Numbered from the stretch's first letter, positions 1-6,962 are shown. The stretch is DNA of 13,964 nucleotides from JAJPXC01 sp964628905 (GCA_964628905.1 CAZVNS010000040.1:1-13964), one strand, 5' to 3'. The notes: generated from the letters alone by a model not told the origin. Program-made: numbers and translations.

Positions 1-47
<47 letters not shown>

Positions 48-80
48 TTATCTCTCTTTTCTCTTTCTCTTCAAAAAAGA

Positions 81-106
81 GCCTTCGGGCCCTCAGGCCC
101 GCCGGC
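81..106 (-). other. Stem-loop in the 16S rRNA leader
   Basis: Positions 86-91 (CGGGCC) pair with 96-101 (GGCCCG) around a 4-nt loop, and 81-83 pair with 104-106 beyond a 2x2 internal loop. On the minus strand the stem is followed by a U-rich run (79-73). It lies about 35 nt before the mature 16S end, so it is probably a leader processing or antitermination element rather than a working terminator. Function is inferred from position. Confidence 0.5.
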
Positions 107-281
107 GCGAGACATCAATCTGTGTTGCTGCCTTCCGCCCCGGCCCCGGCGGCTTGACCCAGGCGCCTTCATCGGATCGCGCTGGTCGTTTGTGTTCGTG
201 GAACTGACAAGGGACTTACATTTCCATGTTCCGTCTCTTGTACTTTCTCTATCTCAATAATTTCAATGTCCTCGGTTCCGA

Positions 282-301
282 CCGCCGTTTTCAGTCGGCG
301 G
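282..301 (-). other. Hairpin at the start of the rRNA leader transcript
   Basis: CCGCCG (282-287) pairs with CGGCGG (296-301) around an 8-nt loop. Transcription from the promoter at 311-342 would begin near 303-306, so the hairpin would cap the nascent 5' end of the rRNA transcript. The pairing is plain in the sequence; a stabilising or antitermination role is inferred. Confidence 0.45.
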
Positions 302-310
302 AAAACTCCG

Positions 311-342
311 CAAAGGTAGGGAGAATAGCCGGGACGGCAAAA
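311..342 (-). promoter_or_regulatory. rRNA operon promoter P1
   Basis: On the minus strand, TACCTTTG (318-311) matches the Bacteroidetes -7 consensus TAnnTTTG exactly. TTTTG (342-338) supplies the -33 box with a 19-bp spacer. It points toward the 16S gene, with a predicted start near 305 and a leader of about 260 nt. Confidence 0.8.
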
Positions 343-415
343 GACCCCGTTCGATTTTTAACATTCTTTAATCCTCACGGGCCGCGCCGGCCGCCCTTCC
401 TCCGAAAAGCGAGTG

Positions 416-446
416 CGAAGGTACGCGCTTTCCGCGACACGCGCAA
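416..446 (-). promoter_or_regulatory. Second rRNA promoter candidate (P2)
   Basis: On the minus strand, TACCTTCG (423-416) differs by one base from the -7 consensus, and TTG (446-444) lies 20 bp upstream. It is about 105 bp upstream of P1 in the same direction, as in tandem rRNA promoters. A 6-bp dyad, TGGCGT (465-470) with ACGCCA (477-482), lies about 20 bp further upstream and could bind a regulator. Confidence 0.5.
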
Positions 447-777
447 CACCCCCGCGGCCCCGCCTGGCGTTAACGGACGCCAAACAGGCCCACAACCCAC
501 TGACGCATGGGCGCTTAAAAACATGCCCCAAAACATATATTTAACCTTCTTTAACTTTTGCGGGACATACGGGACGGCAGACGGGAGGGCCGGGCGATGG
601 CGGGGGCAAGCGCGGTGCGCTTGAACCGGACAGCTCCGCGATGGCCGGGGCGATGGTCGTGAAAGAGCGTGCCGCGGGAGATCGGGCGGGCAGGAGCAGG
701 GCGGCTTGAATGGGCGGGGTGTCACACATTATATAGAATAAAAGGGAGTGGAGGTGAGGGAATTCGGGGATAATTCG
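447..777. other. Intergenic region between divergent rRNA and metG promoters, no gene seen
   Basis: I find no convincing gene here. Open frames on both strands are low-complexity, rich in Arg, Pro and Gly, and resemble no family I know. The left part holds the dyad at 465-482 and an AT-rich patch (about 513-555). The right part is strongly G-rich on the plus strand, with the quadruplex-type motif at 583-606 and further G-tracts at 684-719. Its most likely role is upstream regulatory DNA. Confidence 0.6.
583..606 (+). other. G-quadruplex-type motif
   Basis: Four G-tracts, 583-585, 587-589, 592-594 and 602-606, are separated by loops of 1, 2 and 7 nt, meeting the usual G3+N1-7 pattern on the plus strand. 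More GGG tracts lie at 562 and 571. The motif is about 240 bp upstream of rRNA P1 and 170 bp upstream of the metG promoter. The pattern is certain; that it folds in the cell is not shown. Confidence 0.5.
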
Positions 778-785
778 TATCTTTG
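778..785 (+). promoter_or_regulatory. metG promoter -7 element
   Basis: TATCTTTG matches TAnnTTTG exactly, 150 bp before the metG start codon. There is no clear TTG at the -33 position, which falls in a G-rich run, so the promoter may be weak or activator-dependent. The predicted start is near 791. Confidence 0.6.
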
Positions 786-790
786 CCGAA

Positions 791-934
791 AATTTAGGTG
801 CCAGAGCTAAGGCCCGGGCTATGACCTGCGGCTAATTTCGACTCTAAGAAGGGCTGCTAATGGGAAGGCATGACGTTTCCCCCAGGCTGGTCCGACGCCC
901 ATCAATGCTAACCACATTATTATATATAGGAATA
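791..934 (+). promoter_or_regulatory. metG 5' leader, possibly structured RNA
   Basis: About 145 nt separate the predicted transcription start from the metG ATG. The first 110 nt are GC-rich and can pair: GGGC (851-854) with GCCC (897-900), enclosing GGGAA (862-866) with TTCCC (877-881). GCTAA occurs at 806, 831, 856 and 907, and ATGAC follows at similar distance after the first and third copies (821 and 870). The final 25 nt are AT-rich, as usual before Bacteroidetes start codons. No riboswitch class I know fits. Confidence 0.4.
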
Positions 935-2977
935 ATGGAAAAGAAATTCAAGCGTACTCTGATCACCACTGCCCTACCCTACGCCAACGGCCCGGTGCAC
1001 ATCGGACACTTGGCCGGTGTGTATATTCCCGCCGACATCTACGCCCGCTACTTGCGTCTGTGCGGCGAGGATGTGATAATGATCGGTGGTTCGGATGAGC
1101 ACGGTGTGCCCATCACCATCAAGGCCAAGAACGAGGGCATCACTCCTCAGGATGTGGTTGACCGCTACCATGAGATTATCAAGGACTCGTTTGAGGAGCT
1201 GGGTATTTCGATGGACATATACTCGCGCACCACGAGCGAAATCCACTCGCAGACGGCGTCGGAATTCTTCCGCCACCTCTACGACAAGGGTGAGTTTGTG
1301 GAGAAAACCTCGATGCAGCTCTACGACGAGAAGGCCGACCAGTTCCTGGCCGACCGCTACGTGACAGGCGAGTGCCCCCACTGCCACAACCCTAAGGCAT
1401 ACGGCGACCAGTGCGAGGCGTGCGGCACGTCGCTCAACGCCACCGACCTGATCGACCCCAAGAGCGCCATCACCGGCAACACCCCCGTGATGCGCGAGAC
1501 CAAGCACTGGTACCTCCCGCTTGACAAGTGGGAGCCGGCGCTTCGCCACTGGATTCTTGACGAGCACAAAGAGTGGAAGACCAACGTCTACGGCCAGTGC
1601 AAGTCGTGGCTCGACCTGGGGCTGCAGCCCCGCGCCGTGAGCCGCGACCTCGACTGGGGTGTGCCGGTGCCCGTTAAAGGGGCCGAGGGGAAGGTGCTCT
1701 ACGTGTGGTTTGACGCCCCGATCGGCTACATCTCCAACACCAAGGAGCTGCTCCCCGACAGCTGGGAGAAGTACTGGAAGGACCCCGAAAGCCGCATCAT
1801 CAACTTCATCGGCAAGGACAACATCGTGTTCCACTGCATAGTGTTCCCGGCGATGCTTATGGCCTACGGCGACGGCTACCAGCTGCCCGACAATGTGCCC
1901 GCCAACGAGTTCCTCAACCTCGAAGGCGACAAGATCTCGACTTCGCGCAACTGGGCCGTATGGCTCCACGAATACCTCCGCGACCTCCCCGGCAAGCAGG
2001 ATGTGCTGCGCTACGTACTCACGGCCAACGCCCCCGAGACCCGCGACAACGACTTCACCTGGGCTGAGTTCCAGCAACGCAACAACTCAGAGCTGGTGGC
2101 CATATTGGGCAACTTCGTGAACCGCGCCGTGGTGCTCGTCAAGAAATACTACGACGGCGTGGTGCCCGCCCCGGGCGCACTTGAGGAGGTCGACACCACC
2201 GCCCAGGCCGAGATCGGCACCATCAAGCAAGCCCTGAGCGAGGCTCTCGACACCTTCCACTTCCGCGACGCCCTCAAGGAAGCGATGAACATAGCCCGAC
2301 TGGGCAACCGCTACATCCAGGAGACCGAGCCATGGCGCGTGGCCAAGACCGACCCCACACGCCTGGCAGCCATCCTCAACACCGCCCTTCAGATCGCCGC
2401 CAACCTGGCCATCGCCATCGAGCCCTTTCTCCCCTTCACATCGCAGAAGATGGTGAAGATGCTTCGCATGGGAACCCTGACTTGGGACAAGCTTGGCCGC
2501 CCCGACCTGATCGCCGCAGGCACCGAACTTGGAGAGGCCGAGCTGCTCTTTGAGAAGATCGAGGACGCCACCATCAAAGTCCAGACCGACCGACTCGAAA
2601 CGATCAAGAAAGAAAACCAGTTCAAAGGGTGGAAAGCCCAGCCCCAGGCCCCGGACGTAGACTTCGACACCTTCATGAAGGCCGACCTGCGCGTGGGCAC
2701 CGTGGTGGAGTGCGAGAAAGTGCCCAAGGCCGACAAGCTGCTGCGCTTCCTGATCAACGACGGACTGGAGCAGCGCACCATCGTGTCTGGCATCGCCAAA
2801 TACTACAAGCCCGAGGAGCTGGTGGGCAAGCAGGTAGTGTTCATCGCCAACCTCCCGCCCCGCAAGCTCAAGGGCATCACCTCGCAGGGGATGATACTGT
2901 CGGCCGAGAACGCCGACGGCTCGCTCACCGTAATCTCACCCAGCGCCCCCGCCACCGACGGCGCGCAAGTGAAATAA
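935..2977 (+). CDS. metG: Methionyl-tRNA synthetase with C-terminal tRNA-binding domain
   Basis: This cytoplasmic class I synthetase charges tRNA-Met with methionine using ATP. The 680-residue product has the nucleotide-binding HIGH motif at 22-25, a zinc knuckle with Cys147, Cys150, Cys160 and Cys163, and KISTS at 333-337 as the KMSKS equivalent. A helical anticodon-binding domain follows. Residues from about 577 to the end form an OB-fold tRNA-binding domain (Trbp111/Arc1p type), fused as in many bacterial MetG proteins. The frame stays open upstream to an ATG at 860, but I chose 935 because the family typically begins close to this Met, the upstream 25 residues resemble nothing, and 860-934 overlaps the leader hairpins. 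ansA follows 15 nt after the stop, so the two are probably cotranscribed. Length is normal. Confidence 0.97.
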   Translation: MEKKFKRTLITTALPYANGPVHIGHLAGVYIPADIYARYLRLCGEDVIMIGGSDEHGVPITIKAKNEGITPQDVVDRYHEIIKDSFEELGISMDIYSRTTSEIHSQTASEFFRHLYDKGEFVEKTSMQLYDEKADQFLADRYVTGECPHCHNPKAYGDQCEACGTSLNATDLIDPKSAITGNTPVMRETKHWYLPLDKWEPALRHWILDEHKEWKTNVYGQCKSWLDLGLQPRAVSRDLDWGVPVPVKGAEGKVLYVWFDAPIGYISNTKELLPDSWEKYWKDPESRIINFIGKDNIVFHCIVFPAMLMAYGDGYQLPDNVPANEFLNLEGDKISTSRNWAVWLHEYLRDLPGKQDVLRYVLTANAPETRDNDFTWAEFQQRNNSELVAILGNFVNRAVVLVKKYYDGVVPAPGALEEVDTTAQAEIGTIKQALSEALDTFHFRDALKEAMNIARLGNRYIQETEPWRVAKTDPTRLAAILNTALQIAANLAIAIEPFLPFTSQKMVKMLRMGTLTWDKLGRPDLIAAGTELGEAELLFEKIEDATIKVQTDRLETIKKENQFKGWKAQPQAPDVDFDTFMKADLRVGTVVECEKVPKADKLLRFLINDGLEQRTIVSGIAKYYKPEELVGKQVVFIANLPPRKLKGITSQGMILSAENADGSLTVISPSAPATDGAQVK

Positions 2978-2992
2978 CCCCGCCCCGCAGAC

Positions 2993-4030
2993 ATGGACAC
3001 CCGCCGACCCCGCATACTGATCATCTACACCGGAGGCACCATCGGCATGATCGAAAACCCGGCCACCAAAGCCCTGGAGCCGTTCAACTTCGACCACCTG
3101 ATCGACAATGTGCCTAAGATCAAGATGCTCGACTACGACATCGACAACGTGCAGTTTGAGCAGCCCATCGACTCAAGCGACATGAACCCCGGCCACTGGC
3201 AGGAGATAGCTCGCACCATCGAGCGCCACTACAACGCCTTCGATGGCTTCGTGGTGCTACACGGCACCGACACCATGGCCTACACCGCCTCGGCACTGTC
3301 GTTCATGCTCGGCGACCTGCGCAAACCCGTGATCATCACCGGCTCGCAGCTCCCCATCGGCGAAGTGCGCACCGACGGCGAGGAAAACCTCATCACCGCC
3401 CTGCAGATCGCCGCGTCGACCGAGACAGACGGCCAGCCCACCGTGCAGGAAGTGGCTATACTCTTCGAAAACTACCTCTGGCGCGGCAACCGCTCCACCA
3501 AGATGTCGGCCGACAACTTCAACGCCTTCAAGAGCAACAACTACCCCCCGCTGGCCAAGATCGGCCTGGGCATTCACTTCAACCGTGAAGCCCTGAGCCG
3601 CCCCGCCGCCCGCGGGCAACTGAAAGCCCACTACGGACTCGACACCGGCGTGATGCTCCTGGACCTGCACCCCGGCATCACCGAGACCACCCTGCGCCAC
3701 ATGCTTGCCACCCCCAGCATCAAGGGGATAGTGCTCAAGACCTTCGGCGCCGGCAACGCCCCCACCTGCCCCTGGTTCCACCAGGCCATCCGCGACGCCA
3801 TCAGCCGCGGCTTGGTGATCCTCAACGTGACCCAGTGCGTCAATGGCGGCGTCCACGCCAAGCGCTATCAGGCCGGCAACGCCCTGACCGAGGCCGGCGT
3901 GATCTCCGGCCACGACATTACATCCGAAGCCGCCATCACCAAACTGATGTACCTCTTCGGCATGGGCCTCAGCGCCGACGCCGTAGTCAGACAGCTCAAT
4001 GCCTCGCTCCGCGGCGAAGTCACCCTCTAA
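2993..4030 (+). CDS. ansA: Type I (cytoplasmic) L-asparaginase
   Basis: It hydrolyses L-asparagine to L-aspartate and ammonia. The 345-residue protein carries both active-site signatures of the asparaginase/glutaminase family: TGGTIGM at 13-19, with the nucleophile expected at Thr16, and HGTDTM at 90-95, with Thr92 and Asp93. There is no signal peptide, and the length fits the homodimeric cytoplasmic AnsA type rather than secreted AnsB. The start lies 15 nt after the metG stop with no promoter motif in the gap, so it is probably the second gene of a metG-ansA operon. A terminator lies about 60 nt downstream. No catalytic residue looks altered. The family is certain; preference for Asn over Gln is inferred from type I relatives. 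Confidence 0.95.
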   Translation: MDTRRPRILIIYTGGTIGMIENPATKALEPFNFDHLIDNVPKIKMLDYDIDNVQFEQPIDSSDMNPGHWQEIARTIERHYNAFDGFVVLHGTDTMAYTASALSFMLGDLRKPVIITGSQLPIGEVRTDGEENLITALQIAASTETDGQPTVQEVAILFENYLWRGNRSTKMSADNFNAFKSNNYPPLAKIGLGIHFNREALSRPAARGQLKAHYGLDTGVMLLDLHPGITETTLRHMLATPSIKGIVLKTFGAGNAPTCPWFHQAIRDAISRGLVILNVTQCVNGGVHAKRYQAGNALTEAGVISGHDITSEAAITKLMYLFGMGLSADAVVRQLNASLRGEVTL

Positions 4031-4086
4031 AAGACGAGACGGCAAGAGTTAATAAATGTTGTAATCGCAGATTTCCATTTATTTTT

Positions 4087-4124
4087 GGCCGATGACACCC
4101 TGCCGGGTCATCGGTCTTATTTTT
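4087..4124 (+). terminator. Intrinsic terminator after ansA
   Basis: CCGATGA (4089-4095) pairs with TCATCGG (4108-4114). An inner CCC/GGG helix closes a TGCC loop, and TCTTATTTTT (4115-4124) follows. It ends the metG-ansA transcript. Confidence 0.85.
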
Positions 4125-4181
4125 GCTCATTACATAGATATTACAATTTGAAACACCATTTGTCGCAACCTTAGTAACATC

Positions 4182-4222
4182 ATTGAAATATTATTTTCAA
4201 TTCTTAAATCGCTTATTTTCAA
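4182..4222 (+). repeat. Inverted and direct repeats upstream of the sigma gene
   Basis: ATTGAAA (4182-4188) and TTTCAAT (4195-4201) form a 7-bp dyad. The 10-mer TTATTTTCAA occurs exactly at 4191-4200 and 4213-4222, a 22-bp spacing close to two helical turns. They lie about 80-120 bp upstream of the sigma promoter, as expected for an operator, but the region is very AT-rich, so chance is possible. Confidence 0.35.
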
Positions 4223-4282
4223 CATATTTATACAATGTGTTTTGATTTTTATATATTTTAACATAACTATTCTGTTACATTA

Positions 4283-4311
4283 TTTGCTTTTTCAAATTAT
4301 TATTATATTTG
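4283..4311 (+). promoter_or_regulatory. ECF sigma gene promoter
   Basis: TATATTTG (4304-4311) is a perfect -7 element. TTTG (4283-4286) is the best -33 candidate, but the spacer is only 17 bp. The predicted start near 4318 lies about 38 nt before the ATG at 4356 and rules out a start at the upstream in-frame ATG (4242). Confidence 0.6.
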
Positions 4312-4355
4312 CTGTGTCAAACAGGACTAATGAACCAATAAAACTGACACTGAAT

Positions 4356-4859
4356 ATGAGAACGCAGAAATTCCAATCCGACCTGATGAAGTTGCAAGGC
4401 AACCTCCTTAACTTCGCGTTCATGCTCACCTCAAATCGCGACGACGCCTACGATTTGCTCCAGGATACAACCCTCAAGGCCCTCGACAACGAGAACAAAT
4501 ACACCGACGACACCAACCTCAAGGGGTGGCTCTTCACAATCATGCGCAACATATTCATCAACAACCACCGACGCGTGAGCCGTGAAGCCACAATCGTCGA
4601 CACCACCGAAAACCTCTATCACCTCAACCTGCCGCAGGACTCCGGCCTGGAGACACCCGAGGGAGCCTTCGGCGCCAACGGGATTTCGGCCGCCATCAAC
4701 GAATTTGCCGACGAATACCGCATTCCCTTCTCGATGCACGTCGCCGGTTACAAATACAACGAGATCGCCGAGAAGATGAACCTCCCCCTCGGCACCGTCA
4801 AGAGCCGCATCTTCTTCGCCCGCCAGCGCTTGCAGGTGCGTTTCGCCGACTATCGCTGA
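4356..4859 (+). CDS. RNA polymerase sigma factor, ECF subfamily
   Basis: This 167-residue protein directs RNA polymerase to a regulon of alternative promoters. Sigma region 2 spans about residues 15-75 and includes the DAYDLLQDT...GWLFTIMRN pattern of the core-binding and -10 recognition helices. Region 4 spans about 110-165, with a helix-turn-helix (YNEIAEKMNLPLGTVKSRI) and a basic C-terminus. The frame extends 38 codons upstream, but those codons are Ile/Phe-rich and overlap a consensus promoter, so ATG 4356 is preferred. No anti-sigma or FecR-like gene is adjacent; the next gene is convergent. Such solitary small ECF factors are common in Bacteroidetes, and the regulon cannot be read from this window. 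Confidence 0.92.
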   Translation: MRTQKFQSDLMKLQGNLLNFAFMLTSNRDDAYDLLQDTTLKALDNENKYTDDTNLKGWLFTIMRNIFINNHRRVSREATIVDTTENLYHLNLPQDSGLETPEGAFGANGISAAINEFADEYRIPFSMHVAGYKYNEIAEKMNLPLGTVKSRIFFARQRLQVRFADYR

Positions 4860-4966
4860 TCGACAATAGCTGTTACAATAAATAAAGGATAATGATTGGA
4901 TTATAAATGACATATAGTATACAGACATGTGAATGATTCCGCAATTTCTAAGTGAAGGGGATACAA

Positions 4967-5005
4967 CATCATGGCCGGCCACTTCACGATGGGCCGGCCC
5001 TGATG
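4967..5005. repeat. Long GC-rich stem-loop downstream of the sigma gene
   Basis: CATCA (4967-4971) pairs with TGATG (5001-5005) and, after one mismatch, GGCCGGCC (4973-4980) pairs with GGCCGGCC (4992-4999); the loop is 11 nt. No T-run follows on either strand, so it is not a classic intrinsic terminator. It could protect a 3' end or belong to a structured RNA. GGCCGGCC is self-complementary, so dimer pairing is also possible. Confidence 0.5.
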
Positions 5006-5016
5006 ACAACAACGAA

Positions 5017-5037
5017 GGCGCTGCCTCGCGGAGCGCC
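5017..5037. repeat. Second stem-loop in the convergent intergenic region
   Basis: GGCGCT (5017-5022) pairs with AGCGCC (5032-5037), with a possible inner CC/GG pair. It lies 11 nt after the preceding hairpin. The segment CAACGAAGGC (5010-5019) leading into it recurs inverted at 5195-5204 and could close the intervening 175 nt as a long-range helix. No known function. Confidence 0.4.
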
Positions 5038-5177
5038 CAAGTCATAAATTTAAGCCATCATAGGTTGGACAGGGAAATAAAACCTAACATAAAACACAAT
5101 ACATTACATTCTCTGTCGAATAGAACTAACAATCTATACAAACCCTAATACATGAATAAGTGAATCTAATATCATCG

Positions 5178-5192
5178 GCGGGGATGCCCCGC
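5178..5192. repeat. Compact GC hairpin
   Basis: GCGGGG (5178-5183) pairs with CCCCGC (5187-5192) around ATG. On the plus strand only TTT follows, so it is a weak terminator. On the minus strand it would lie at about nucleotides 10-25 of a transcript from the promoter at 5209-5239. Confidence 0.5.
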
Positions 5193-5208
5193 TTTGCCTT
5201 CGTTGATG

Positions 5209-5239
5209 CAAAGTTATATCCGGGCGGCGCCCGACGCAA
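5209..5239 (-). promoter_or_regulatory. Orphan minus-strand promoter
   Basis: On the minus strand, TAACTTTG (5216-5209) matches the -7 consensus and TTG (5239-5237) lies 20 bp upstream. Transcription would begin near 5202 and run toward the sigma gene with no obvious coding sequence ahead. A 5-bp inverted repeat, CGGGC/GCCCG (5221-5233), fills the spacer, and a 10-bp palindrome lies just upstream at 5241-5250. The motif is clear; activity is inferred. Confidence 0.5.
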
Positions 5240-5240
5240 G

Positions 5241-5250
5241 GTTTATAAAC
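5241..5250. promoter_or_regulatory. Perfect 10-bp palindrome, possible operator
   Basis: GTTTATAAAC reads identically on both strands and abuts the -33 box of the orphan promoter. TATAAACCGCCCG at 5308-5320 carries the complement of both this word and CGGGCGG (5221-5227), so a longer fold in the 3' untranslated region of the upstream gene's mRNA is an alternative explanation. Confidence 0.35.
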
Positions 5251-5355
5251 AAATGGTAAACTGATTTTTTAGGAAAATATAGCCAATATTCACCGGCACA
5301 ACAAATTATAAACCGCCCGATTTGCAAAAATATAAGCTCGATTATACTCCTTTCG

Positions 5356-6939
5356 TCAAGCGATAGAGCTAATTTTCATAATGTCTGCCTCAAAATTCGC
5401 ACGGTCGAGGGCGCGGTTCTTGAGCTTGTTGCGGTAGGTGTAGATCGTATAGACCGAATAGTTGAGTATCTGTGCGATGCGCGTCGAGTCCTCTATGCCC
5501 AGACGCATGAACGCCAGGATGCGCAGGTCAGTGTTGAGACGCTCGTCATCTTTAAGCTCAATCTGCGCGTCGGGGCGCAGCAGCGCGTTGACCGACGCCA
5601 CAAACGTGGGGTAGATGTGGAGGAAAGCGTCGTCGAATACCGCGTAAAATTCCCTTGACTCCTCCTCGACAAACTTCCCCGACTTGGTGATCTTGTAGAG
5701 GTCATCGACCTTGTTGGTCGAAATCTTGCGGTTGACGGTCTTGCACAGTTGATTTAGCTTGTCCATATATATTGAGCACAGGTTGAGGAACTGACTGATA
5801 TACACCTCCTTGACCTGATTGGCCTTTTCGAGCGAGCTCTGCAGCTGCCGCATACGCTTGATGTCGCGGCGGAGCACCATCAGCACTGCCGTAAGAACCA
5901 CCAGAAGCGCCGCCATCACACCTATTATTATATTTATGCGCGTGCGCCACTTGTCGACCTCGGCCTTCTGCGCACGCTCGATGATCGGCAACGCCTCCGA
6001 CGATTGCAGCATGCGCATCGACGCCCGGCACTCCACGGCGTTGGCGAGCGCCGTCGACAGATAATTGTAGGCCCTGTCGACGTCGGGCGACTGTTCGTCG
6101 AACAAGATCGCGCCCAGATCCTGGAGCGAGGTCATCTCCAGCGTGGCCGACTTGGTGTCGCCGATCGCCGACAGCGTCAGGTAGTAAATCTGCTGCGAGC
6201 GGTCGCCGTTGTCGCGCGCAATCTCCGACAGCAGATAAGCTCCGCGGGCATACTTATTGTCAGACTCCGGCAGATGCTCCACCAGGTCGAGCAGCGCCGC
6301 CTTTGCCAGCGCCTGGTCACCCATGGCGTAGTCATGCTCACCCTTGTTGAGTTTATAACGCGGGTCGGTGTCGGGGAGTATTGCGAGTAATTGGCGCTGC
6401 GACTCTATGCTCCTGTCGTGCCACAGCTTGTAAGTATCAGTCGATGTGGGGTAAAACGATGCGATATAAGAGTACATCTGTCTTCCGGAGTCGAAGTACA
6501 GCTCAAGCTCATCGCGGCTCATGCCCACCGTGTCGACCGACAGGTACATATCCACCGCCTCAGCGATGTAGGCCGCCAGAGGCATATATGTCGCTTGTTT
6601 GAGCGCAAACGCCCGCCCCCACTGCCCCAGCCCGTTGCGGGCGGCACCCTCGCGCCCCTTGCTATAATAATATAGTGCCGAGTCGTTGCGAAACGAGCTA
6701 TACTCATCGCCCAGCGCCATCTCAAGGTCGAGCAGACGCTCAGGGCTCACCTCATCAGCCATCAACCCCTTGATAGAGTCGATGCGCGCATGCCGCCGGG
6801 CGATGTACTCCCCGCGGCGGGTCAGTTCATCGTCAAGACGGTCGAGCGCACGGGCCACTTCGCCGTCGTCGACCGACAGCGCCAGCGCCCACAGGGCACC
6901 GGCCATCCAGCATAATATAGTCAGGAGTGATTTGCGCAT
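5356..6939 (-). CDS. DUF6377-type membrane-anchored transcriptional regulator
   Basis: The 527-residue protein begins with a signal sequence or signal anchor (MRKSLLTILCWMAGALWALA). A largely helical region of about 310 residues follows, probably TPR-like and periplasmic. One membrane helix lies at about 334-356, then a charged, possibly coiled-coil stretch, then a cytoplasmic C-terminal half resembling the DUF6377 family of Bacteroidetes. Residues about 473-515 look like a LuxR-type helix-turn-helix (DSTRIAQILNYSVYTIYTYR). It probably senses an envelope signal and binds DNA directly, without a kinase. Start 6939 gives the signal peptide at the N-terminus; in-frame ATGs at 6990 and 6975 add an unrelated basic extension. 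It faces a promoter plus terminator (6989-7094) that may attenuate it. Its target genes are unknown. The family is recalled, not searched. Confidence 0.85.
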   Translation of the reverse strand: MRKSLLTILCWMAGALWALALSVDDGEVARALDRLDDELTRRGEYIARRHARIDSIKGLMADEVSPERLLDLEMALGDEYSSFRNDSALYYYSKGREGAARNGLGQWGRAFALKQATYMPLAAYIAEAVDMYLSVDTVGMSRDELELYFDSGRQMYSYIASFYPTSTDTYKLWHDRSIESQRQLLAILPDTDPRYKLNKGEHDYAMGDQALAKAALLDLVEHLPESDNKYARGAYLLSEIARDNGDRSQQIYYLTLSAIGDTKSATLEMTSLQDLGAILFDEQSPDVDRAYNYLSTALANAVECRASMRMLQSSEALPIIERAQKAEVDKWRTRINIIIGVMAALLVVLTAVLMVLRRDIKRMRQLQSSLEKANQVKEVYISQFLNLCSIYMDKLNQLCKTVNRKISTNKVDDLYKITKSGKFVEEESREFYAVFDDAFLHIYPTFVASVNALLRPDAQIELKDDERLNTDLRILAFMRLGIEDSTRIAQILNYSVYTIYTYRNKLKNRALDRANFEADIMKISSIA

Positions 6940-6954
6940 AAATGATTGTAAGCG

Positions 6955-6962
6955 CGAATATA
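6955..6962 (-). promoter_or_regulatory. Weak proximal promoter for the DUF6377 gene
   Basis: On the minus strand, TATATTCG differs from the -7 consensus by one base, about 16 nt before the start codon at 6939. No TTG lies at the right distance. If used, its leader would be very short and would support the start at 6939. Confidence 0.3.

Noticed and set aside
81..106. Hairpin plus U-run read as a terminator before 16S
   Set aside because: It lies inside the rRNA leader, where a working terminator would block rRNA synthesis; a processing or antitermination element is more likely.
226..624. Open frame of 132 codons at the left end
   Set aside because: It overlaps the rRNA leader and both rRNA promoter candidates, has low-complexity Arg/Pro/Gly composition and resembles no family.
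795..900. Resemblance of the metG leader to a cobalamin riboswitch (TTTAGGTGCC and GGGAAGGC words)
   Set aside because: The conserved B12 box and the core spacing are missing, and metG is not a usual target. Two short words are not enough.
860..934. N-terminal extension of MetG from the ATG at 860
   Set aside because: The 25 extra residues are not a MetG or targeting sequence, and the DNA belongs to the structured leader.
4933..5148. 71-codon open frame between the sigma and DUF6377 genes
   Set aside because: It runs through two strong stem-loops, has no promoter on its strand, and its composition is unlike the neighbours' coding sequence.
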